The translations under genes were made by a program, and so were the position numbers. Shown here in pieces: positions 1 through 6,656 of a DNA stretch of 43,272 nt. A model generated the notes under the pieces. The model had not been told where the DNA came from, did not search any database, and saw nothing but the letters and a program-made list of their open reading frames with translations. The stretch comes from Tenericutes bacterium ADurb.Bin239 (GTDB lineage: Bacteria; Bacillota_I; Bacilli_A; RFN20; CAG-826). The DNA lies in contig MWCB01000013.1 of NCBI GenBank assembly GCA_002069815.1, positions 1-43,272 on the forward strand, given 5' to 3'. The stretch's first letter is position 1; each line of letters starts with the position of its first letter.

Positions 1-113
1 ATATTTTTTACTTTACAATACCCTTTTTTGTCACTTTAATATCCGCTAAATTGAAAATATCTATTTTTAAAACTTTATTTTCTATTTTGTCACTTTATCT
101 TTTTCATGTAACA
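1..113. repeat. Left arm of a perfect inverted repeat (at least 113 bp)
   Basis: Positions 1-113 are the exact reverse complement of 43123-43235; I compared the arms base by base and found no mismatch. Identity stops at 114/43122 on the inner side. The outer limit is unknown because this arm begins at the window edge. The arm is AT-rich, has no convincing ORF and abuts the terminator of the TM2-like gene. It contains two copies of TTTTGTCACTTTA (reverse complement TAAAGTGACAAAA). It may be a real chromosomal repeat that ended the assembly, or an assembly artefact. Confidence 0.95.
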
Positions 114-141
114 TAAAAAAAAACACACCGAAGGGTGTGTC
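114..141 (-). terminator. Intrinsic terminator of the TM2-like gene
   Basis: On the minus strand a 7-bp stem ACACACC/GGTGTGT with a short loop is followed by a run of nine T residues. It lies about 30 bp past the stop codon of the gene at 171-374 and directly against the inverted-repeat arm. Confidence 0.85.
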
Positions 142-170
142 TTTTAAACTATTCTAATCTTAATAATTAA

Positions 171-374
171 TTAGGCAAGTTTATAGTCGCGGTGGATAAT
201 GAGCATAATGAAGTCATAAATCCATCCAATACCAATGAATCCACCAGTAATTAGATAGATAATTGCCCAAAGTAAGCGTCCGCGAACTAGGCGAATGACT
301 GCTCCCCAAATAAAACCAATGAAAAATTGAAGTAATAAGTGGGCGATCCATGGTAATCCAAATTCTTTAACCAT
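171..374 (-). CDS. Small TM2-domain-like membrane protein (67 aa)
   Basis: This is a 67-residue protein with two hydrophobic segments, about residues 8-28 and 35-60, joined by a short basic turn (RLVRGR). The second half has the pattern GGFIGIGWIYDFIML, which resembles TM2-domain proteins with their W-x-x-D motif before the end of the second helix. Function is unknown. The start is supported by AGGAGG eight bases upstream. The gene is monocistronic, bounded by the tmRNA terminator upstream and its own terminator downstream. A Pmp3-type small membrane protein is a less likely alternative. Confidence 0.75.
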   Translation of the reverse strand: MVKEFGLPWIAHLLLQFFIGFIWGAVIRLVRGRLLWAIIYLITGGFIGIGWIYDFIMLIIHRDYKLA

Positions 375-519
375 TTTGTACCTCCTATGGTTTACTCTTT
401 TATCTTATATTAATTTTACTAAAAATACAATTCATGAATTTCATTTTATTCGTTATTGATTATTAATCTAATAATCTTTTTCCTTTTTAATAAATAAAAA
501 TCGTATTAGATCGTATTGT

Positions 520-551
520 AAAAAAATAAAAAAGCCCATATAATTGGGCTT
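520..551 (-). terminator. Intrinsic terminator of tmRNA
   Basis: On the minus strand the stem AAGCCCA/TGGGCTT with a 6-nt loop is followed by TTTTATTTTTTT. It begins 11 bp after the CCA end of tmRNA. Confidence 0.9.
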
Positions 552-561
552 ATTTGCTTTT

Positions 562-906
562 TGGTGGAGATGCGGAGAGTCGAACTCCGGTCCAAGAACC
601 ATCCCGCAAATACTTCTACAGCTTAGAAGATATTTACTTTTAACTCTATTCGCCGATATCTACGAACGACGAGAGAGCGAGCCTATAGTATTTCATCACC
701 GCTTATAGACATCACGTTGACTAGCCCCTTTTATGACGCGCGTTAGAGTGTTGGAGCCCCGCTCTAAGTTGCGCTCCTACTTATTAAATATTAAGCAAAG
801 GAGTATGATAAATTACTGTTGCCAGTTATTTAAGGTTTTGGTGATTACGTCACCACATGGCTGCTATACTTGCCAGACATGTCCCTGTCGAAACCATGCC
901 ATCCCC
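562..906 (-). ncRNA. ssrA: tmRNA (transfer-messenger RNA)
   Basis: tmRNA rescues stalled ribosomes in trans-translation together with SmpB. The minus-strand 5' end GGGGATG pairs with CATCTCC next to an A discriminator and encoded CCA at 562-565, giving a 7-bp acceptor stem. The T-arm sequence GGAGTTCGACTCTCC lies before the acceptor, and GGTTTCGACAGGG follows the 5' strand as usual for tmRNA. The likely tag reading frame runs from 826 to 791 and encodes (T)GNSNLSYSFA then TAA. This resembles the Staphylococcus tag type GKSNNN at its start and ends in FA like Mycoplasma tags. The exact resume codon (ACT or GGC) is inferred. It has its own promoter and terminator. Confidence 0.93.
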
Positions 907-915
907 AGTGCCACT

Positions 916-943
916 ATTATATGATATTTAAAAAATAATACAA
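916..943 (-). promoter_or_regulatory. ssrA promoter
   Basis: On the minus strand a -35 TTGTAT (938-943), a 16-nt spacer and a consensus -10 TATAAT (916-921) lie 9 nt before the mature tmRNA 5' end, so a short leader is probably removed by RNase P. Confidence 0.75.
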
Positions 944-960
944 GTTCAAATGACACTTAG

Positions 961-989
961 TTGAAAAAAGCGTGTAAGTAATATATACT
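961..989 (+). promoter_or_regulatory. Promoter of the gene at 1017
   Basis: A -35 TTGAAA (961-966), a 17-nt spacer and -10 TATACT (984-989) lie 27 nt before the ATG at 1017. It is divergent from the ssrA promoter, with 17 bp between the two. Confidence 0.75.
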
Positions 990-1016
990 TACATCGATAC
1001 AAATCGAGGTATTAGT

Positions 1017-2201
1017 ATGAGTAGAAAATTTAAAGATCGACCAAAAAAGGTCAAAGCCGAAAAAGTAAAACGTGAACCAGATATGCGTAAACGCGCATAT
1101 TTAGCCTCGCTTTTTAATAACCGCGCCGCTTTTGATGGCGGAAGACGGGAACCGTGGTGGGTTGCTATTATCTTTTTTGTTTTATCCATTGTGATTGCGT
1201 TAGTTCCAGCAATGGTTCAAGTTGGTAAAACTAAAGGGAGCGATATTTATAGAGGTGCTTTATATCATACAGATGTTGCTTTTACTAAGTTTGTTGAAGA
1301 ACTCGAAGATAAAAACGCCGATCTTACAGTTGTGACTGTAAATGAAGAAAATATCTTCCAAGCGAGTCCAGAATTTGTTAATTTAGTGGCCACTAAAACT
1401 TTTAATTTAACAGATGGCGCTACTAACGAAGTAGTCCCCTACTATTCCTTCACTCAAAAGCGCACTGTATATACGCGGGACGAAAATAATGAACCTATCA
1501 CTAAAGAAGTTGATTTTGAATACTTGCGCGTTTATTACACTGGTGATATTCAAAGTTCATTCATGCATGAAGGAAAAGTTTACACCGGTGATGTCTTCTT
1601 AGCGAATAAATTATTAACATTAAGTGAAGAAGATGCTGTTGACAACGTGACTTCACATTTAATTGTTGGTCGTAAAGCTTTATATACGAGGCTTTATAGC
1701 CCCACTGGTATTATTAAACCTAGTACTCCTACTTTAGCTTATGAAGGTCGAACAAGCACCTTACCAGTTGGGATGAATATTCGTGACTTTGGAAAAGTTA
1801 GTAAAGATGGTTTACCAATCAGTGCTGCTGATGTTGATTATACTGATAAAGTTATTGAAAACTTTGGTTACATGCAAGATCTTGGTTATAAAGAAGTTAA
1901 AGTTCGTACCTTTTGGTTCCAAACAGGCATTTATGCTGTTATCTTTACCATTATTGGTGTAGTGATGGGTCTTATTATCTTTATTTCCACGCGCGGAAAG
2001 ATGAACCCAAATCGTGATCTTAAATTTGGTGAGTCGCTTAAAATTGGTGCGTGGCTATTACCAACTCCAGCCTTAATTACTTTAGTATTAGGCTTTATCT
2101 TACCTGCTCAATATTTCCAAATGATTTTTATTATGACGCTTGGTATGCGAAGTGTATGGTTGACAATGCGAACCTTAAACCCAAATGCACCACAAAAATA
2201 A
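1017..2201 (+). CDS. Uncharacterised membrane protein, possibly DUF1189-like (394 aa)
   Basis: A very basic N-terminus (about 45 residues, rich in K and R) precedes one transmembrane segment at residues 48-68. A long, probably extracytoplasmic, domain covers about residues 70-295. Three C-terminal hydrophobic segments follow at about 302-325, 343-363 and 366-382. The C-terminal pattern, with a conserved-looking basic loop (RGKMNPNRDLKFGES) before the last helices, recalls the DUF1189 family, but this is an impression and not a firm assignment. GAGGT stands seven bases before the ATG. It is a single-gene unit with its own promoter and a strong terminator, and is transcribed against the replication fork. 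Function unknown. Confidence 0.8.
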   Translation: MSRKFKDRPKKVKAEKVKREPDMRKRAYLASLFNNRAAFDGGRREPWWVAIIFFVLSIVIALVPAMVQVGKTKGSDIYRGALYHTDVAFTKFVEELEDKNADLTVVTVNEENIFQASPEFVNLVATKTFNLTDGATNEVVPYYSFTQKRTVYTRDENNEPITKEVDFEYLRVYYTGDIQSSFMHEGKVYTGDVFLANKLLTLSEEDAVDNVTSHLIVGRKALYTRLYSPTGIIKPSTPTLAYEGRTSTLPVGMNIRDFGKVSKDGLPISAADVDYTDKVIENFGYMQDLGYKEVKVRTFWFQTGIYAVIFTIIGVVMGLIIFISTRGKMNPNRDLKFGESLKIGAWLLPTPALITLVLGFILPAQYFQMIFIMTLGMRSVWLTMRTLNPNAPQK

Positions 2202-2217
2202 ATCTTATTAAAAATTA

Positions 2218-2248
2218 TCACCCCGTTGCCTAGCGGGGTGATTTTTTT
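2218..2248 (+). terminator. Intrinsic terminator, possibly bidirectional
   Basis: The 8-bp stem TCACCCCG/CGGGGTGA with an 8-nt loop is followed by seven T residues on the plus strand. The minus-strand gene ends at 2247, so the same hairpin, followed there by a weaker T-rich stretch, may also end that operon. Confidence 0.9.
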
Positions 2249-3104
2249 ATAAATTATTAACAATGTAATTTAAGATTGCTAATGTAAGATCAATATCACT
2301 TACTTTATTAACTACTACTGTTCGCATATTCGAATTAACTTCAATAACGAGTGGTCCTTTTTTACTTACCATAATATCAACGCCAGCAAAATGACCTTTT
2401 ACTGCTTTAGTGGCCTTTATTGCTAATTCTTCCATTTCTCGCGTAGGTTTCACTAAAGTAGCGGTCCCGCCTTGATTTATATTGCTTCGGAAATCGTGGT
2501 CGTTAACTCTTTTAACAGTGAAGATAACTTGATCCCCAATAACATTAACACGATAATCGGTACCTTTTTCACCTTGAACAAAAGCTTGCGCTATTAAAGG
2601 TTTGGTGCCATGTTTTTTAATTATTTCTTTTAGTTCTTCTTCAGTAGTGGCTAAATAAACTTGCTCACCAAAAGAACCGAAGCGTTCTTTAATCACAAGT
2701 GGAAAAGATAACGCTAGTAATTCTTTTTTATATTCATCATAATACTCAATAATGTTCCCATAATAATGAAGCGGGAATACAAAGAAACGGGGCTGCGCTA
2801 TACTCGCGGAATCAAGAGCGGCGGCCGTTAAAGCCTTATCATCACAAAGATAAATAGTTTCGGGATTATTAAAAACTTTAATACCTTTGCTTTCTAAAGT
2901 TCTTGCTAGATAAATATCTTTATCCCAAAAAAGGCAAAAAGCAGGAGTGTTCTTTTTTAAATAACTTAATACGTTTTGATTTTTTACTTCTAATAATTTC
3001 AAATTTTTAATTGTTTTTGCTTTATTTAAAAACTCGTCTACCTGAACACGGAACTTGGGACTGTTTTGACTAATATTCGTGACAAAAATGCCCTTAATCG
3101 CCAT
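2247..3104 (-). CDS. RimK/LysX-like ATP-grasp ligase
   Basis: This ATP-grasp fold protein of 285 residues resembles RimK-type ligases, which join an amino acid or peptide to a carboxylate through an acyl phosphate. Visible marks are K139 in VIKE, a Gly/Ser-rich nucleotide loop (RFGSFGEQ, 141-148), DYRVNVIGDQ (183-192), NINQGG (208-213), GVDIM (241-245, metal-binding Asp) and VIEVNSN (253-259, metal-binding Glu and Asn). The start at 3104 is chosen because GGGAG precedes it and the longer frame has no such site. It overlaps the 3' end of the 126-aa gene by 11 bp, so the two are translationally coupled. The substrate is not known. Confidence 0.85.
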   Translation of the reverse strand: MAIKGIFVTNISQNSPKFRVQVDEFLNKAKTIKNLKLLEVKNQNVLSYLKKNTPAFCLFWDKDIYLARTLESKGIKVFNNPETIYLCDDKALTAAALDSASIAQPRFFVFPLHYYGNIIEYYDEYKKELLALSFPLVIKERFGSFGEQVYLATTEEELKEIIKKHGTKPLIAQAFVQGEKGTDYRVNVIGDQVIFTVKRVNDHDFRSNINQGGTATLVKPTREMEELAIKATKAVKGHFAGVDIMVSKKGPLVIEVNSNMRTVVVNKVSDIDLTLAILNYIVNNL

Positions 3105-3474
3105 AATCGCTCCCGCGCGAAATATCGTCAACTACTATTTTTGCGCCTTCAATTACCTCTTCAATTTCGACAAGAATATACTTTTCATCATAAAACACTG
3201 GTTCATTAATATCGCGCGTAAAAATAACATATTTTCCTTTGCGGGCAATGTTAAAAAGGACCGCCATCACATTATCATGTTCGCTAGGAAAACGTTCTAA
3301 AATTCGTGTTAGTTGCGTATAAAACCATGGTTCAATATAAAATTCACCATCGCCAAATATATAACCGCGCGCAAAAGCGGTTTGGGGATTACTGACTCTT
3401 TTTAAATGCTTAAACTCACTATAATTCCACTCGGGCACAAGGTTATCATAATTATATTCATAATGATCAGTCAT
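3094..3474 (-). CDS. Unknown acidic soluble protein (126 aa)
   Basis: I do not recognise this protein. It is soluble-looking, rich in aromatic and acidic residues (N-terminus DHYEYNYDNLVPEW), has no membrane segment, and ends in an acidic tail SDYGD. A good GAGGAG site precedes the ATG. It lies 14 bp after rlmH at the end of the gdpP-rplI-dnaB-walJ-rlmH operon and overlaps the start of the ATP-grasp gene. That position suggests a partner or substrate of the ligase, but no motif shows it. Confidence 0.75.
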   Translation of the reverse strand: MTDHYEYNYDNLVPEWNYSEFKHLKRVSNPQTAFARGYIFGDGEFYIEPWFYTQLTRILERFPSEHDNVMAVLFNIARKGKYVIFTRDINEPVFYDEKYILVEIEEVIEGAKIVVDDISRGSDYGD

Positions 3475-3488
3475 AATATTACTCCTCT

Positions 3489-3965
3489 TTATTTATGATA
3501 TGTTTCGTTATTTGCTATTTTAAATGCTCTAAATATTTGTTCAAGGAGCATAACCCGAAATAGTTGATGGGGAAATGTCATCTTCCCAAAACTAAGGTGC
3601 ATGTTGGCTCGTTTATACACTTCTTTGCCTAAACCATATGAACTTCCAATAACGAACACTACTTTACTATTACCGGTGTTGAATGCATTTTGTAAATCAA
3701 AACTAAAAACTTCAGAACTTAACATTTCGCCCTCTGGTGTCAGGGCGTAAACAAAGTCGCGCTCACTAATTCTCTTTAAAATAGTTTGGGCTTCTTTATT
3801 TAGGGCGCTTTCAATTTGGGCGTCGCTTGCTTTTGCAGGAATTCTTTCTTCCTTAATCTCTATAACGCTAATATCAGTGTATTTACTAATCATTTTACAA
3901 TATTCGTCACTACTAGACAGTAATGAACCTTTAGTTTTACCTACAACAATTACATCAATTTTCAT
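3489..3965 (-). CDS. rlmH: 23S rRNA (pseudouridine-1915-N3) methyltransferase RlmH
   Basis: RlmH is a SPOUT-class enzyme that methylates pseudouridine 1915 in helix 69 of 23S rRNA on 70S ribosomes. The protein has 158 residues, normal for the family. The SAM-binding knot is visible as FVIGSSYGLGKEVY, followed by LSFGKMTFPHQLFRVMLLEQIFRAF and the family-typical C-terminus YHK. The gene overlaps walJ by 11 bp, and this walJ-rlmH coupling fits the neighbourhood seen in other Bacillota. Confidence 0.97.
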   Translation of the reverse strand: MKIDVIVVGKTKGSLLSSSDEYCKMISKYTDISVIEIKEERIPAKASDAQIESALNKEAQTILKRISERDFVYALTPEGEMLSSEVFSFDLQNAFNTGNSKVVFVIGSSYGLGKEVYKRANMHLSFGKMTFPHQLFRVMLLEQIFRAFKIANNETYHK

Positions 3966-4713
3966 TTAATTCTCCGCTTATTGGTACGTATTGATTCGCG
4001 GTCACAACTTTTAGCTTGCTTTGATCAATTCCATACTTTCTAAATACTTTATCAAATGTTTCAAGTGCTGCTTCGGGCGTATTTGCTTCTTCGCTTAGGT
4101 GCGCTAAGACGATATGTTTAGTGCGTGGCCCCACTAGTTCCGCTAAATAATGCGCGCACGCTTCGTTTGATAAATGACCTTCATCACTTAATATTCTTTG
4201 AATCAAATCAAAAGGCCGATTAGTTTTAAGTAATAAGCCTGGACTATGATTAGATTCCATAATATAGAGATCTGCGTTTTTCATTAACTCTAAATTACGG
4301 GTGCTAATATATCCTGTATCAGTCATATACACAACTTTATATTCATCCGTTTCTAAAATATACCCTACTGAATCACTTACATCATGGCTAGTTGGTAATG
4401 GTGTTATTTTAAATTCGTTGATGATAAATGGAAGATAAGGTTTTACTTCTGTGTATGGTGCTGCAAACGGTAATGTATTCGCGGGGGCGTATATGTTTCC
4501 GTTCGCGACTTTATTAAATTGTGTCGTAATGTGGTCACCATGTTTATGCGTGAAAAGTACGGCAAAAACGCGGTCTTCTTCCAAATTAAAAACATTTAAG
4601 CGTTCTTTATATTCTTTAAGGCTTAACCCTAAATCAATTAATAATTTAGTGTGGGGCCCTTTAATAATTGTTGCATTGCCTTTTGAGCCGCTTGCTAGGA
4701 TAAAGTACTTCAT
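3955..4713 (-). CDS. walJ: MBL-fold metallohydrolase WalJ/YycJ
   Basis: This is a metallo-beta-lactamase fold protein of the YycJ/WalJ (VicX) group, linked in Bacillota to cell division and the WalRK system and proposed to act as an exonuclease. The zinc motif THKHGDH is at residues 55-61. Further ligands are likely in PTSHDVSDSVGY and VVYMTDTGY, and in the C-terminal LAHLSEEAN. It has 252 residues, close to family length. It overlaps dnaB by four bases (ATGA) and ends in TGA, evidence that TGA is a stop codon. No walRK genes are in the window. Confidence 0.92.
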   Translation of the reverse strand: MKYFILASGSKGNATIIKGPHTKLLIDLGLSLKEYKERLNVFNLEEDRVFAVLFTHKHGDHITTQFNKVANGNIYAPANTLPFAAPYTEVKPYLPFIINEFKITPLPTSHDVSDSVGYILETDEYKVVYMTDTGYISTRNLELMKNADLYIMESNHSPGLLLKTNRPFDLIQRILSDEGHLSNEACAHYLAELVGPRTKHIVLAHLSEEANTPEAALETFDKVFRKYGIDQSKLKVVTANQYVPISGELNEN

Positions 4714-6203
4714 TCGTTTTTATAACTTGATCCTCTGTGTGTTCGTTGTAAGTTCATTAGGAGCTGCCGTGTTTGTTCGTCGGGGTTTTCAAAACTTGAA
4801 ATGGCTTTAAAGAATAACAGCGTAATATTTCCTGTTTCACCGTTGCGGTTTTTCGCTAAGATGATGTCCACGGGTGAAATATCCAAATCATTACCACTTC
4901 GTTCGAGAGTATCGTAGTAAGGTTGATACATAGCATCCACTGGTTTGATCGTTCCTTGATTAACATAATAATCTTCACGATACATAAGGAACACTAAGTC
5001 TGCATCTTGCTCTAAACTACCTGATTCACGGAGATGACTCATTTGTGGCATTTTATCGCGGGTTGCTTCAACTGCTCGCGAAAGTTGTGATAAAGCAACG
5101 ACTGAAATTTTTAATTCGCGGGCAAGTCCTTTTAAAGCAGCACTAATTTCACTAAGTTGAATTTGTCGACTTTCAACGGGACCAGTGGTAGTAATTAAAC
5201 CAATATAATCAATGAAAATAGCGCACAAATCATCATTTTCACGTTTTAGTTTTCGAGCCTTAATAAGTAAATCATTAATATTAATGCCTGGTGTTTCATC
5301 TATGTATAACTTGACGTGTTTTAAATTTTCTAATGTTTCATAAACTTTGGTGCGTTCTCGACTAGGCAGAGAACCAGTCATAACCGCTTTGTGTTTGACC
5401 CCCGACACTTTTGAAACAAGGCGTTGCATTAATTGTTGATTGCCCATTTCAAGAGAGAAAAAACCAACAGTTCGATTGTTTTGTACAGCCATGTTGTAGG
5501 CTAAACTCAAACCAAAAGCTGTTTTACCAACCGCAGGACGCGCCGCGACGATAATGTAATTATCTTTTTGAAAACCGTGGGTATATTTATCAATATCAAT
5601 AAATCCAGTTGTACTTCCTGTTAAGCGACCCGTACCAGATTTTTGCATTTTTTCTAAATGGGCTTTTAAATCTTTCGCAATATCACCAAGTGATTCAAAA
5701 TCCATTATTCGGCGTTCTTCCGCGACTTTGGTAACGTCACGAAGTAATTGACTTAAATATTCATTAACATCACCAACTTGACCTTTGCGATGGGTTTCAA
5801 TACCACCGTCAAGCACCTTTAATGCCTTACGCAATAAATCTAAATCACGTAACTTTAGGCAATAGTCTTTAATTGCAGAGTATGTAATTGCTTCTTCAGC
5901 AATTGCACTTAAATATTCAACTCCACCAACTGCGCTAAAAAGTTTTAATTCTTTTAACTTACCACTGACGGTAACAATATCAACATTAATTCCTTCGTTA
6001 TGTAAAAGAGTCATGGCATGAAAAATAGCACGGTTATTATTATCAATGTTTGGAAAATAACTATACCCTAAGTGTTGCATTCCAACTTCAAGTGCTTCTG
6101 GGCTTGTGATCATTAAGCCTAAAACCGTTCGTTCGAGAATGGTGTCACTTGGGATGATTACACTTTTATCAGTTAGGGTAAATGGATTGTTATCAAATTT
6201 CAT
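4710..6203 (-). CDS. dnaB: Replicative DNA helicase DnaB
   Basis: DnaB is the hexameric 5'-3' helicase of the replication fork (called DnaC in B. subtilis). The N-terminal primase-interaction domain covers about residues 12-120. The RecA-like ATPase has the Walker A AARPAVGKT (220-228), FFSLEM (248-253), a Walker B strand AIFIDYIGLI, and LSQLSRAVE followed by RESGSLEQDADLVFLM. At 497 residues it is slightly longer than usual, with a C-terminal extension after the ATPase (LLMNLQRTHRGSSYKNE). No intein is present. AGGAG precedes the ATG, and rplI ends two bases upstream, the usual rplI-dnaB pairing in Bacilli. Confidence 0.98.
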   Translation of the reverse strand: MKFDNNPFTLTDKSVIIPSDTILERTVLGLMITSPEALEVGMQHLGYSYFPNIDNNNRAIFHAMTLLHNEGINVDIVTVSGKLKELKLFSAVGGVEYLSAIAEEAITYSAIKDYCLKLRDLDLLRKALKVLDGGIETHRKGQVGDVNEYLSQLLRDVTKVAEERRIMDFESLGDIAKDLKAHLEKMQKSGTGRLTGSTTGFIDIDKYTHGFQKDNYIIVAARPAVGKTAFGLSLAYNMAVQNNRTVGFFSLEMGNQQLMQRLVSKVSGVKHKAVMTGSLPSRERTKVYETLENLKHVKLYIDETPGININDLLIKARKLKRENDDLCAIFIDYIGLITTTGPVESRQIQLSEISAALKGLARELKISVVALSQLSRAVEATRDKMPQMSHLRESGSLEQDADLVFLMYREDYYVNQGTIKPVDAMYQPYYDTLERSGNDLDISPVDIILAKNRNGETGNITLLFFKAISSFENPDEQTRQLLMNLQRTHRGSSYKNE

Positions 6204-6205
6204 AA

Positions 6206-6655
6206 TTACTCCTTATCCTTCACTAAAACCTTGACTTTAGCGATAACATCTTTAAATAATTCAACTTCTATAATAGTTGGTCCTAGTTGATTTAATGGTT
6301 GAAAGTTGACAAACTTTCGCCGATCCACATTAACTTTAAATTCTTCTTTAATTTTTTCTTCGACTTTTTTGGCGGTAATAGCGCCAAAAGCTTTACCACT
6401 TTCACCAATTGCAAGCACGAATGCGATTTCTTTTTCTTCAAGTTTTTTCTTGTTCACTAATGCTTCTTCTTTTTGCGCTTTTTCTTCAGCAATAGCGCGC
6501 GCTTGATTCGCTTTTAATTGTGAAATTGTGCGTTCATTGTACGGAACGGCAAGTTTGCGCGGGATTAAAAAGTTTGTGGCGTAACCATCACTCACTTCGA
6601 CAATTTCATCCTTTTTCCCAACTTTTTTAACTTCTGTTAATAAAATCACTTTCAT
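6206..6655 (-). CDS. rplI: Large ribosomal subunit protein bL9
   Basis: L9 is an elongated protein that binds 23S rRNA near the base of the L1 stalk. The N-terminal domain MKVILLTEVKKVGKKDEIVEV and the GYATNFLIPRKLA motif are clear, followed by a charged connecting helix and the C-terminal domain. The start at 6655 (149 residues) is preferred over a longer frame because GGGAGGG lies eight bases before it. It is placed between gdpP and dnaB with almost no spacing, as in Bacillus. Confidence 0.98.
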   Translation of the reverse strand: MKVILLTEVKKVGKKDEIVEVSDGYATNFLIPRKLAVPYNERTISQLKANQARAIAEEKAQKEEALVNKKKLEEKEIAFVLAIGESGKAFGAITAKKVEEKIKEEFKVNVDRRKFVNFQPLNQLGPTIIEVELFKDVIAKVKVLVKDKE

Positions 6656-6656
6656 C

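Noticed and set aside
375-520. AATTCATGAATT palindrome and repeated TCGTATT upstream of the TM2-like gene
   Set aside because: Short AT-rich repeats in an AT-rich spacer; no link to a promoter element is convincing.
733-924. A 63-codon open frame on the plus strand
   Set aside because: It lies almost wholly antisense to tmRNA, whose ends, acceptor stem and T-arm are clear. No ribosome site precedes it.
2247-3131. Longer start of the ATP-grasp gene at 3131
   Set aside because: The start at 3104 has GGGAG at good spacing and matches where the fold begins; the extension lies in the upstream gene.
4710-6203. Intein in DnaB
   Set aside because: The 497-residue protein is continuous through Walker A and later motifs; the extra length is at the C-terminus.
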